Below are positions 1 through 12,000 of a stretch of 64,000 nucleotides of DNA, one piece after another. Below the pieces are notes generated by a model. That model made no database searches. It was not told where the DNA came from and saw only the letters and a list, made by a program, of their open reading frames with translations. The stretch is from Drosophila pseudoobscura (lineage: Eukaryota > Arthropoda > Insecta > Diptera > Drosophilidae): positions 24,326,001 to 24,390,000 of the forward strand of contig NC_046681.1 of assembly GCF_009870125.1 (NCBI RefSeq). Direction: 5' to 3'. Both the position numbers and the translations under genes were made by a program. How positions within the stretch are numbered: the stretch's first letter is position 1; the number at the start of each line of letters is the position of its first letter.

Positions 1-778
1 CATGCACTACGCCAGCTCGGGTGATATCCAGACGTCCGTCCTATTGGCCTGCCTGTTCGACAAGTGTCCCACGGGTGGCATAATGGACGTGGCCGTGCCC
101 AGTCGCTTGCCACCGCAACTGAACGCTCAGCTGTCGCCTTACCACACGGTGCTCCCGTTGGACGTAAAGTCCAGCTCCTCCAGCCATTGGCAGCAGATGA
201 AGCAGATGCGCAGCAATTCCTGGTCGGACTCCCTGGACTGGCTGGACGTCAAACAGTTGCAAGCCGATGCCTATTCATGTTCTCTGATCAGACGCACCAA
301 GATGCCGCTGTTCGACCAGTTCAAGCGTGCCTATTCCGAGATTCTTTTTGGCTGGCAGCTCCTCTCAAAGCGGGCCCTTATCCTGAAGCACACACAGAAC
401 ACACCGCCTCCCATCCAAGGCGTGGAGTTTGTCACCGAGTGCGGCACTTGCAACAAGCCGAAGCGCACTCCGAAATGTGAGTTCTGCAAGCGGCCGGCGC
501 TATACTGCGTTCTCTGTCGTCTGCCTGTCAAAGGAGCAGCGAACGCTTGTCTGGCCTGTGGCCATGGCGGACACATGGATCACATGATGCAGTGGTTTGA
601 GGTGAGTTCTATCAAAGGCACTAAAAAGCTGTTTTATGACGTGTCTCTAATTATATTTACTCTTAACCTGCAAACGAGGCTTTAATCTTTATTTATATTT
701 CAGAAACACACTGTTTGTGCAACATGTGGCTGCAGCTGCCTGGAGCGCACCTCGGAGCTACTGGCACTGCTCAGCTGA
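1..778 (+). CDS. Wdr59: Wdr59 C-terminal part (GATOR2 subunit), 5' truncated by window edge
   Basis: This is the last part of a WDR59/Sea3 family protein, a subunit of the GATOR2 complex that counteracts GATOR1 and promotes TORC1 activation at the lysosome. The reading frame is open from the window edge to 601, where GAG is followed by a GTGAGT donor. It resumes at 704 after a TTTCAG acceptor and stops with TGA at 776-778. The C-terminal domain is a zinc-binding RING-like module. It has serial Cys pairs (CGTCNKPKRTPKCEFC, then CVLC, then CLACGHGGH) and a final CATCGCSC that straddles the intron. The GHGGHMDHMMQWFE segment closely matches the end of metazoan WDR59, as does the upstream FDQFKRAYSEILFGW stretch. 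The WD40 propeller and RWD domain lie outside the window. The distinct zinc motif spacing and the neighbouring genes favour WDR59 over WDR24 or Mio. Confidence 0.92.
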
Positions 779-1839
779 TCTTGAACACAGCTTTAAAATT
801 CCCTACCCCATAGATTGGTGGTTTTTGTAGGCTCTAAGCGAAAAGATGTTTTGTACTATTTGAGAAATATATATATGTACGTATTTAAGTCTACCCATAT
901 GACCAGGATGCTTATAGATCCTAAGACGAGTGGCTGGAACTGACCAAAGAAACGTAGCCATGAGACTAAAAGAAGGTCAAAGCAGAATTAGGCTTTAAAT
1001 TGATGAAACGCGTGGTGGCCGTCAGTCGACGTTAAAGCATCTTAAAATCATACAAAAAAGACGAACATTAATAAACTGATAAGAAATAAAAATCCCACAC
1101 AATACGCTCCAAAAGATATCAAAAACAAAAATTAAATTTGATAAAATTAAATTTTAATTATTAAATTTAAAATTAATTGAATTATTTCTCGTTTTTTTCA
1201 AGTACATACATTTATTTTTTACTTTCATAATTATAATTTTTAGTTTATCTTTTCTTGTTCTTTTTTGTTTTACTTTTAGCTTATAATTTACGATTTTACT
1301 TGTAGTTTTTTTTGCGTTTGCAATCATAATTTTTGCGTGTGAGTGTTGAAAGTAACGTAATTGTTTTTATGTTGGAAATAATTTTTAAAATTAATTTCTA
1401 CAGCTGGTTTTTTTTCTGTTCTCCCTTCTTTTATAAGCGTCATAAAAATTAGAATAGAAGAACCTCAAGGAACGAAAATTAAAACACACGCCGGGAACTG
1501 CTCGCAGCTCGCGTGCAATAAAGAAAAGGGATAAATTATAAAGAACACAATATTGCCGGGATCTTAAACGAGAGAACAAAAACTTACAAGTCCCTTAAGC
1601 TAAAACAAAAAGCACACGCGCACAGAGACGAAAGAAATAAACAAATTAAATTTAAATCCCGATGGAATTTCAACATTTCAGCTGCCGTTATTGTTTTTGG
1701 GACTCTACTCCTCTTCTACAAGCGTGTGTGTGTGTGTGTATATATTGAATGGGGATCGGGGGATGGATGGATGGGATGGGTATCGGGGGCACACTATCAA
1801 TCAATACCAACCACTGGCCATGTTGTAATTCTCGTGATA
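779..1839. other. Convergent 3' region between Wdr59 and Ge-1, AT-rich, no gene seen
   Basis: The 3' untranslated regions of Wdr59 (+) and Ge-1 (-) must lie here. For Wdr59 there are AATAAA signals at 1070-1075 and 1085-1090. From about 1090 to 1400 the sequence is extremely A/T rich. A GT dinucleotide run sits near 1725-1740. The reading frames in this stretch are short and low complexity, and none looks coding. Confidence 0.6.
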
Positions 1840-4800
1840 TCATTTCAGCTGATCCCGATACGACATGATGGCCTTCATGAGTAGTCGGACATTGCTGCAC
1901 TGCGTGCTCTTGGGACAATTCTTGATGAACAGCTGGCAATTGCGGTACAGCTCGGAGAGCACCTTGGGGGCGTGCTCGCGGGTAATGGGATCCACCATAT
2001 TGATGGCCAGCAGCGCCTCATTGAGGTATCTGTAAGTGGATTGGGAAACAGATTGTTTAAGTATGCAAATGGATATTCAAATGCAATAGGAATCAATCCA
2101 ATCCTACCTCTGTTTAAGCTCATTATGATTGGTCATGTCAGCGGAGATTTGCTGAATGAGCGACAGCAGGACTTTCTGCTCTAGCCTGCATCCCTCTGGG
2201 GCAAAGGCCTGGTTGCTGTCCGTGTGTCGCAGCGTATACTCCACCAGATTCAAATCGTTGGCCAGCAGCGCCTGGTGAAAAGCCTTATTTGTCTGCCCCG
2301 CATGCAGCAGCTGCTTAATGTTGTCCCTCAAATCGTACGATTGCGCTGGTGTGGCCGCCTGCGAGCGCATGGCCAAGTTCTGGTTCTCCAGAAACTTGCG
2401 CAGCTCCGCTCGTATGGTCTCCTGCACCTGGCGGGCTAATAGAATCTCCAGGCTCTTGACCTCACGCTGGGTCTCCAGCATGGCGTCCGTGAGTTCGGTG
2501 CGATGCTTGAGCAGATTACTTTCGACCAATTGCTTTAAAAGGCCGAGCTTATTATTGAGCTCATCCCAGTTGCCAGCACCAGCGCCTTGTTGCTGTGGCA
2601 TCTGCTGCAGGTAGGCATTGAATTGGACCATGACTGGAAGTAAAGAGAGACACTCATTTAGAAGACCACTTTATCCGAAGTAACTCTGAAATCTGTTTCT
2701 TACACTCCTTAATCCCCACAGTGAAGGCATCGTGTAGCTGCTGGAACATATTCTGCGAGGACTTTTCATACGCCGGTATCAGAGTGCTGCCCATGGACTC
2801 TATGAAGGCTGACTGCAGGCTGGTTTGGACACCTATCAGCACTGACTTGCCGAAGGAATCAATAAATTGCTAGTAGAGTATCACAAAATAATATCAATAG
2901 TGGACAATTAGGAGCTTTACTTGCCACCTACCTTGCTCTTGCATACTTGAGCAATATTTTCCTTGACAGCCTTTTCAAAGACGCCCAACTTTTGGACAAA
3001 CTCCACCTGTATTTGGGCCTGGAGTTGATCCATTTTGGCATTCACCCTGGGCACCAATTGACGCTGCAGTTCCATGTTTAGTACGTTGCCAATGATGTCC
3101 GTAAAATGAGTGAGCACATACTGATTGAGAACGGCCACCACAGATTCCCGGAGTTCACGATTCTGGTTCTCGCTATACGGAGAGATAGTTCTAAATTATG
3201 CATTTCGATTAAGATGTAATCTCCATTTCCCACTCACCGCGCCTGCAGAAACTCGGACAACTTCTTTGTGTGCTCGTTCTCGTATCGCTTCAGATACTGT
3301 TCCATTAGCTTGGAGAGCTGCATTTCGATTTTGTATGCCAACTGATTGACATTCTTGGGCTCCAAGGAGGTATCGCTTTTGGTAGACTGTGCTGCTGTTG
3401 CTGCCGCCACTGCCACTGCCGCCGTTTGTTGCTGTTGCAGCTGTAGCTTGGACACCTCGTTCTCCAGCTTGTGCAGTTGCTTAGATTGTGCCTTGACCAG
3501 ATCTTAAAGAGAATTAAAGACTGGGTTTAGTGATTGACTCTGTTTCAGAGCTCTGAAGAAGCTCTTGAGACCCAATGCTTCATTCAAAAGACTTGATTGA
3601 CTTTATTCATCGACATATGGACTCCACAGACTCTGTTCGAAGACTCTATACCAAGGTTTTGATGTTCTAAAGTGATTTTCTATTTGTCGTCGATTGCATT
3701 TTGGACGTGAAAGAATCTTTTTTTGTACGTGAATCTTCATTTTTGTATTCTGGGGACCGACAAAGGAGATAAATGAAAGCTCAAAAGAGAATTGAAGTAA
3801 CAGTACCCACGCGAACCATCAAACGAAAATGGATATGGAATATTTTCCTGATGTTGATCTCGTATTTTATAGTCTCTGATATGATGCATCTCTTACTCAC
3901 CCAATAACAGATCGATTTTATCATTTAGCTCTGCATTTCCACCGGCCGTGCTCTCGCCCTCGCCAGCATTGTGGCTGCTGCTGTTGCTCGTGTTCAAAGT
4001 TGTGCCAGTGTTGTTGTTGCTGTTGCTATTGATGCTGCCACCGCCTAGTGTTGGCGGCACGTTGCCATTGTTCTTGTGCTGCACCGCCTGCGACATGATC
4101 TGTGCTGCATTCTGCAGTTCTGCCGATTTCTTTACGAGCTTCACCTTGGCCGTCTCTGCCAGCCATTTGGTATCAACCGGCTCCAGCAGGGGCGACGAGT
4201 TTGGCAGCTCCTCCTCCTCCTCTTCATCATCATCGTCGTCGTCGTCGTCGTCTAGGTTATCCAGCTCCGCCTCGTAGGCATCATCGGCATCCTCCTGTGT
4301 GGCCATAATCTCCTGCACCTCACGACTGGGACTCGAGCCGCCGCTGGCCAAGTTCTCGGCTAGATTTCGCTCGGGATTCCGGTCGATGGCAATGAACTTT
4401 TTGCGCGCCTCAAACTTGTCTTTGATCTTTTGCTGTTCGAGATCCTCTATGAGGGTATTGTTCATCAAATTGAGGATATTCGCATTGGAATTTTCGCCTG
4501 CTTTGCCGCCCGTCACGGTGGCCAGCATGCGGAGAGTATTCAAGACCTGAGAGTCAATGGCATCGGTGGCCGCAGTCACCGCTGGGACGGGGCCGGCGCC
4601 GGCAGAATCAGTCCCTGTGGTGGTTGTGGTGCTGGTGGCCACCACCACAGCGGTGGTCGCTGTGCTGCTGGACTGTGTTCCACTCGCACTAAAAGCATCT
4701 GGTGTCATAAGATTCACCTGCGGATAGGCGCTGCCAAACTGGGGCGAAGCGGATCTCGATTTAATGGTCGTTGCAGCGTCTATGGCCTGCTGGAGGATGG

Positions 4801-6770
4801 CTGAGGGTGCGGCGGCAGCAGCTACCGCCATTGCCACCACAGCAGAAGAGCTGCTGCCACCCGCAGAGGCAGCCGCTGCTCTCTTAGCGGACTTGGCAAA
4901 CAGTGCGTCGAGTGGAACACTGCCTGAACCTGCTCCACTGTTGGGCGAGACAGTCGTCTCCTTTTTGAGGAGCAACAGATTATCTTCGGGCGTCTCGGAA
5001 CGCTGCTTGCTCGGAATGCTGCTAATGCTGCTGTTAGTCAGACTCTTGCGTTCAGTCTTCTCGGGCACACACGGCTGGTAGATGATGTGGCACTCCTGCA
5101 GGCTCTTGGCCTGCACGACAAACATGTGCACCACCAGCGCGTATGTGGAATTGTTCTCATCATCAAAGTCGTCCGGCTCCTCCACAGGATAGTAGCTCTC
5201 CACAGAGCTCTTCAGACGCCGCATGGCGGCGTTCACAATCGAGAAGGAGAGTATTCCCGAGCTGAGCTTGAACTCGGCCACGTTTTGGATTCGCTGATCG
5301 TTACCCTCGCCATCACTGAGTTCGCCCGCATCTCCCGCATCACCGCTGACGCTGCCAATCTGCATGACATAAACAGCCAGGCTCTCCAGGCAGGACACCA
5401 CCAAATAATTGGCACTTCGATCGATGCCAGCAATAAACTGTCCGGGTACGGCCAGAGCGGCCACAATATTGATGGTCTGCAGGCACTCCCACAACGAGCA
5501 GTTCCACAGCTTGATTTCCGTGTTGTTGTCGCTGGTGGTGATTACGTGCTGCCAGTAGGATCTGCAGTAGAATCAGTGTATCAGTATGGAATCAGAGTAA
5601 TATTAGCGGTCATCGACTTACTCCTCCACTGGCTTGTTGATGTTGTCCAGGAAAAACAACGAATTGACTTTCTTGCCATCGTGGGGCTTCCATTCGTGCA
5701 GGCAGCGTGGATTGCGGACATCAAAGAAGTAGATTTGATAGAAACGCACCAGGCCATCGGCACAGGCGGCGGCCACTGTGGTACCATCGGGCGAAAGAGC
5801 GGCGCAGGTGATCATCGAATCCTCCTCAATCTTAAGATAGCCAGCATCCAGGACAGTAGGATTGATCTTGCCACGCTAATAAGAAACATTAATAAATCAA
5901 ACAGTCTATCAATAGATTGGGGGACTACCGCGCACTCACCCCATGCTCACTGATAATCATTTTCACATGAAAGACCTGAAACTGTCGGCTGCGCGACCAA
6001 ATCAATAGCTGATTCTCATCATCATCATCACCGGGGGCACCTGCACTCGAGCTATTGCACACATACGGACACCAGGAGACCATATCGTACTCGGGCTGAT
6101 AGTTGGCAATGGGATCCTCGACTTTCAACACCAGATTGCACAGCAGATTTCCTTCGATCAGATCGATTTTGTATACGAAAAGGGAGCTCACGTCGATCAC
6201 AGCTAGTATACGTTCCCGATCTGTGTGGGCGAACTGCAGATCCAAGACCTCGCCGCTCATACCTTTGATAAGGGCACGCATGCTGGTGCTGATATTGCAG
6301 ACACGCACCATGCCCTCCATGCCGGTGGCCTTGTTGTTGACTGAAAGACGAGAATTCTCTTAAATAAATGAAGGAATTCAATCGGTGGGATTTCTCACCG
6401 TTGATAGCATAGGCCAGGTGTTTGCCATCACGATGGACGGCCACCAAATGGCCAGGATAATAGTATTTGCGCTCCCATTTGTAGTCGACAATGTTCTTTA
6501 GCTTGACCTTTGACGAACCCCGCGTATGGACAGAGGCGGATGCCAAGATTTTGGTATGATTCGTTTTGATGATGCGACAGATTTGCTTCTCGTGCGGATT
6601 GAAATGACTGCAAAAAGTGTCCATTTATCATTAGTTAGGAGGAAAGCGATGGGATGATTCATATATATTATACACTATAATACGCACATCGTTTCAATAT
6701 CATTGGAGTCGGCGGCATTCCCATTGGCGGCTATGGCATGGCCCTGATCCTGGTCAGCGTTGGTGTTCAT
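1840..6770 (-). CDS. Ge-1: Ge-1 / EDC4, mRNA decapping scaffold
   Basis: Ge-1 (Hedls/EDC4) scaffolds the Dcp1-Dcp2 decapping complex in P-bodies. Exons by splice signal and phase are 6688-6770, 6399-6607, 5940-6340, 5622-5875, 3901-5561, 3238-3502, 2932-3172, 2704-2869, 2108-2633 and 1840-2029, giving 1331 residues. The N-terminal WD40 region includes YKWERKYYYPGHLVAVHRDG, LSPDGTTVAAACADG and RCLHEWKPHDGKK, all matching EDC4. The middle is Ser/Ala-rich and contains the family's LMTPDAF motif. An Asp/Glu-only stretch (about 4205-4255) follows. The C-terminal third is alpha-helical coiled coil and ends in the conserved Ge-1 domain that targets P-bodies and binds partners. The start chosen at 6770 (MNTNADQ) gives a family-like N-terminus. 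An in-frame ATG at 6944 would add 58 Pro/Ser-rich residues and cannot be excluded. Convergent with Wdr59. Confidence 0.93.
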
Positions 6771-9061
6771 CTCGGATATTGTGAAGATCGTTGGGGATGT
6801 TAAATGGGCGGATGTGTTTGCTTTTGTTGCTTTGCCACACCTTGACAATTGGGGACGCGACGATGAAGATGGAGGTGGCGGTGTCGGCGGCGTCGGCTTA
6901 CGAAATATTGGCAACTGTGCGAGCGCAAAGAGCGCGACTAACATTGACACATTAACTTACTGCAAAAGTTCGAATAAGGAAAATGTACATGTACATGTGT
7001 ATACGCGACGGGGCGCAGGTAGACCATTATTTTCTTCGCCCACCATTCATTCGTTCACACTAACCTGCTCTATATCCAATAAGCACACTCTTGAGCCACT
7101 GGGCGTTCAAAGCCTCCCTAGCCTGTGAGATGTGTGGAAACCTTTGTTGTTGCTTGCAGCAAACTTAAACCATTTAATTAAAAAACAAATTACAAATTTT
7201 CGCAGAAAATTTGCTCGATGCCGCAAAAAGTGTGGCCGCGGATTTATCGTTAAAATATACCGGCTGACCCTCAGAAATATACCGAAATATACAGTCTTTT
7301 GATAAATATACCTTAAATATACTGACCAATTCAAGTTATATTTTACATATTTCTCGATTTTCATATTCCGTGGAATATTACTAGCTATATAGAACATTTA
7401 GCCACGCCCACATAGTTTTATACGATTGATGAATCTATTTTCTACTTGATTGGCTTAATTTTAAAACTTGCTTTTATTGGATTTGTATATAACATTGAAA
7501 ATGAAATTTAATAGATTGTTGAAATTGACAAAATATACCATTATATACCGATATGCCGTAAATATACCGCCGGTTAAATTTTGACCTAAAAAATACCGAA
7601 AAGTATTAAAAATACCGCAAATGAAGTCGATAGCGATGTTATCGCTTTTTAGGCCGGACTGCTCTGTCGAAGTATCGAATTTCGAAAATTCAAATGATAT
7701 ACAATTTTTGTTTGCTCTTCTCGCACTTTTGCTTTTATTGCATTTTTTAGCTTTTTTAACACATAATACATTTATCTTTACTCACACAGATGTATATCCA
7801 TCAAAACAATACACATTGATCACGCAGAAACGTAATAATATGTTTTCATAGTGTTTCAATATCACTTTTTTACTTCTTCAATTTCATTAGACTTTTTCTT
7901 TACGTTTTATGTTTTGTCTGTGTGTGTTTTGGGGTGGGGGTAAATGTTTAACAGGTTGAAGAAAACTCATACATCAAGTGTTTTAAGTATGCAAAAGAAA
8001 TGATACATATGCTGGTATATATCTGATAAATTCGACATATTTAGTGGTCCGGTTTAAATTAAATTTCTCTCCTGTTTCAATCTTCTTTTTGTTTATAAAG
8101 AAATTTTGTTAAATGTACATAATATCAAGTTTTTTCTTGTGGTGTACACTATACATATAGAAAATATATAGTATATAATACGTATATACTTTTTGTGTGG
8201 GGTAGGAGCTGCGCCTTCAAGGAAATGAACATTTTTTCTGTTTCAGCTTTTTTGCCTTTTCTAATACTTAAACATTAAGCCAGGCTTTACTTTCCTTTCG
8301 TTTTTGATAGGTAGGATTTTTAAGATTAAATATAGGTTCTTTCGTTTTTTTTTCGTTTTGGATTTTTCTTTGTTAGTTTTCATTGCCGGAATGAATAAGA
8401 AATGGGCATTGGAATTGGAATTTCGAGGCGTTGATAAATAGCAAATTGGCAAAAGAAAAATGCAATTGCAAAAGGTTTTTAGCACGAAATATTACAGCTG
8501 GGCGTTGGACCACTTTGTGGTAGTTTCATTATACACTAAGAGGGGGGTGAGATACGGATTTGGGTTCGGGTTCGAGGGCTGCGTGTGTGTGTCATCATTT
8601 ACTTGTAACAATTAGGAGAACTGCATATGCATACACTCGTAGTACACATATACATACACTCTACATATATATGTATATATAAATCGATCTGCATAAATAT
8701 CTATAGAGGCGGCATTATTGTTTTTGTTGATTTTCGCATGATTTGTTGAGATTTAACTAGCCTACAAATTAAATTAGCGACTTCTATGTAGCAGCACACA
8801 AACTTGGGAGTACTTTCTACTCCTCCATCCATCCATCCATTCCACTGGCCATCCATCGTCAACGAAACTGTGCAAACATTCCAGCATTCATGCCATGTCT
8901 GTTTGCACAGCTTTCTAGATTTGTTGCAAAAGCGAAAAGAGAACCTTTTTGAATAGAAATGATTGAATGTCAGTGGGCGATACCGCGCGATAAATAAATT
9001 GTGCAGAATCAACACATAAGTGTGACAAATGATAATGAAAATAATGATTATCTGACGCTGT
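6771..9061. other. Ge-1 promoter/5' region and Reps 3' region, no further gene seen
   Basis: The part next to 6771 holds the Ge-1 5' leader and promoter, and the part next to 9061 holds the Reps 3' untranslated region. Between them are A/T-rich runs, including an AT-alternating tract near 8650-8690 and a CCAT repeat near 8822-8840. All open frames are short and compositionally unlike the neighbouring exons. Confidence 0.5.
7253..7615. promoter_or_regulatory. Cluster of AAATATACC motifs (Ohler motif 6 type) upstream of Ge-1
   Basis: About ten copies of an AAATATACC-like word occur in 360 bp. Three fit the reverse complement of the Drosophila core-promoter motif 6 (KTYRGTATWTTT) exactly: 7275-7286, 7315-7326 and 7589-7600. 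Others differ by one or two bases (near 7253, 7304, 7531, 7559 and 7610). On the minus strand they read GGTATATTT, the orientation expected for Ge-1. Motif 6 is known from promoters of broadly expressed fly genes. Assigning the cluster to Ge-1 rests on position only. Confidence 0.55.
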
Positions 9062-12000
9062 TTAGACATTTGTGTAACCGGCTGACCCAGAGGATCCCCC
9101 GGTGACATTCGCCGTAACCGGAGCCGAAGATATCGACGAGCTTGTTCGCCCAGTGGGACCCTCGGAACCACCATTCAGGCTCTCCAGCCTGAGGCGCATT
9201 TCCTCCTTGCGCGTCTGGACGCTCAGCAGCTCGTCGCTGAGATCATTGCACAGGTGCAGCAGGGAGCTGTTCTGTTCGCGCAGTCGCTGCAGCAGCTCGG
9301 TGGTGCTCGTCTGGTTCTGCTTAAAGGACACGTGACGCAGGCTGTCACTTATGGCCGTCACTCGCTTCTCAAAGGTTTCGGCGCTTGGCAGTTGAGAGAC
9401 AACTCCGCTGCCGACCAGGGCCGGGGCCGGTGGCGGCGGCTGTTGTGGCGGCGATTGTGAGTTCCGTGGCGTCTGCGGCTTGCGATAGACCTCAAAGGCT
9501 GATACCCGCTGCTGCGTTTGGGTCTGCTGCAGTGTAATCCGTGTCGGAGGCACACCGCCAGGCGGTGGCTGGGCCGGCGGCAGCGAGTGCAGCTGCTGCT
9601 CGGCCACAGTTCCACTCTCCAGCTAGAAGTTAACCAAAGATTAGTACGATTCGATCAGAAGGAAATTGTTGTAGATTGTAATTGGTGGGTTTTTTGTTTT
9701 GGAATGTTTTTAGAAGCTACTGAATTTGGACACATGACACTAGTGGAGCTACAGCCAATTGGAGTGGAATGCTTTCAAACATTTAAGATTTGTTTATGGA
9801 CTTACAACATTCGCGGCGCCACCTTCGTCGGCAAAGTGCGTGAAATCGGCAAAACCCGCTGAGGTTTGCATATCGAAGCTGGCTTGCGCAGTAATCTTAA
9901 CAAAGAGTAGGGGTAGGGTGGGTTTCATATTTATATACACATAACATAACATATTATAGGTGGTAAATCTTTGAGGAATAAAGTTAGCAACAAACAACCA
10001 CAGCAACTGGTAATCCCCGGCATGCCGAGGTCTCAAATACCCTTGCAAATACTCATGTATGGCTCCATAGCGAAGTGGAAAGTCTTGAGCATCTTTAAAT
10101 TGGTCCCGAAATTAGCTTTTTAATCGCAAATTTATAGCGCCCTTATTTTGTTCTAACCTACTCTCCGGACCTAACTCTCACGGTCTCTCCTGCTAATTCC
10201 AAGCCTCGTTTTCATAGGTATTGACACGGGCATTCAACTGAAATCGTCTTTTATTGATCAATTTCCTCAACTGACTCATCTTGAACATCTTTACACGTAT
10301 AAGTCCTATTCATTTATAGATTTCTCATTTAATTATCTATATATCGAATCTATTGTGTACTGACACTGTCTGTGAGATATGTATCTTTATCTTTATACTA
10401 TCCCTGGTCTTGAAGCACTCATTTCTGAGGAAGCTAACTCTGAGAACCCCTCTCCGAAGCCTCTTCGTCATGCAGCCATTTATTGTTTAAAATTGTATAG
10501 GCCTCAAAATCGTCTTGTTCAGCGCGATATTCGTTTAGTAATTTGCTTAAGTTAGCTTTTCTAAAACTGCTGAACACTCATTTTCTATCTCCCACTCATG
10601 CTTAAGCTTCCAGGAACTGATTCGTACATACAAACAATATATTATACTATACTCTCGAAACTTTAGCCTAACAACAGCCACGGGGATCGATCGGGCTGTA
10701 TACACATATTGCAAGGGTATGAAAGGATCATCAGTTGGATTTCAAACATTCACAGATGAGAGAAAAAGGTACAGATAGAAATCATCGGTTGTCTGAAGAT
10801 CTGTACCGCCTTACAGAGGAAATAAAGATTTCTTATATGCCTATGCACTGTTTACTCACCTCCGCCTGCTGTGCACCGCCCGTTGTGCCCATTTTGAACT
10901 TGTTCAAGTCCAAACTGCTGCTTCTCGCATGACGATGTGGCCTTGGTGGAGGCAATGGCGGCGGCTCCTTCTTGGACACGGCGACTGTCGTGGGAAAAAC
11001 TGTCGTGGGCAGCGGATCCGAGGTCTCGCTAGGGCCAGTGGAACCAATGCTCGGCTCGCGTTGTGGTGGCGGTGGCAGCACACTGTTCTTGGCCGGCAGC
11101 TTCTTGGCCTGGGGACGCTGAATGGCACGCAGATCACTGCTCTCACGATGTGTGGCAGTGGCTCCTGTCGCTGCTGTAGCTGTGACTGCTGTTGCTACTG
11201 CTGCTCCTGCTGTTGATTGATTGTTGACTGTGGTGGTCGATGTGATGGTCTTCGGACTCTCCTCGCGCAATACAACGACCCCATCCATATCGGACGACTG
11301 CTCGCCGGAGGAAGAGGCTATGGCATTGCCTAAAGGAAAGTAATTTATTAGAGCTATTCGTTTCTTGTATTTCACTTCATCTTACCTATGGGAGTCACAC
11401 GCAGAGGCACGGGATGCAATATTTGCGGATTGGAGACCACATCCTGTGCAGTACGTTTCATATCAAACAGAGCTGGCTTGAGGCCGGGACTAGAGACGGC
11501 TGGAACAGCCGCAGCAGCAGCACCAGCAACAGCAGTACCAGCAACCGCACCAGCAGCCGTAGCCGAAGTCGAAGCAGCAGCTCCAGTCGTGGATTGAGCT
11601 GGTGCCGCACTCGTTGTGGGAGATTCACTGAACTTTGTCCACTGATTGGAGGCATTACTCGAATCGGGAGCATTTCCCGTTGACGACACTGTACCGCCTA
11701 CGATCCTTTCGTGATTGGGGGAATTCGAAATGCTACGATTCTTATTCAGCGACGTTGTGGTGGGTGTCGCCTCGCGTCTCGAACTGTTGCTGGCCTGGGA
11801 CGAGGTGGAGATGGTGCTCAGATTCATGATATTCTTGTCGTTCGGCGGCACAGTGGGACGCGGTTTGCTGGTGCCCGCCGAGCTGCCTCCGCTGAGATTG
11901 CCAGCAATGATTGTATTGTCCGTCTGCTCGTCCTCGTCGTCATCGTTCAAATGCAGGAGATCAGCCTCGGGGGGCTCTTGAGGTAACGACGACGACGAGG

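Noticed and set aside
5087-5953. Long plus-strand open frame opposite Ge-1
   Set aside because: It crosses two Ge-1 introns and mirrors its coding sequence. It shows no recognisable protein features.
6771-6944. In-frame extension of the Ge-1 N-terminus to an ATG at 6944
   Set aside because: It adds only Pro/Ser-rich low-complexity sequence without family similarity. Kept as a possible alternative start, not as the main call.
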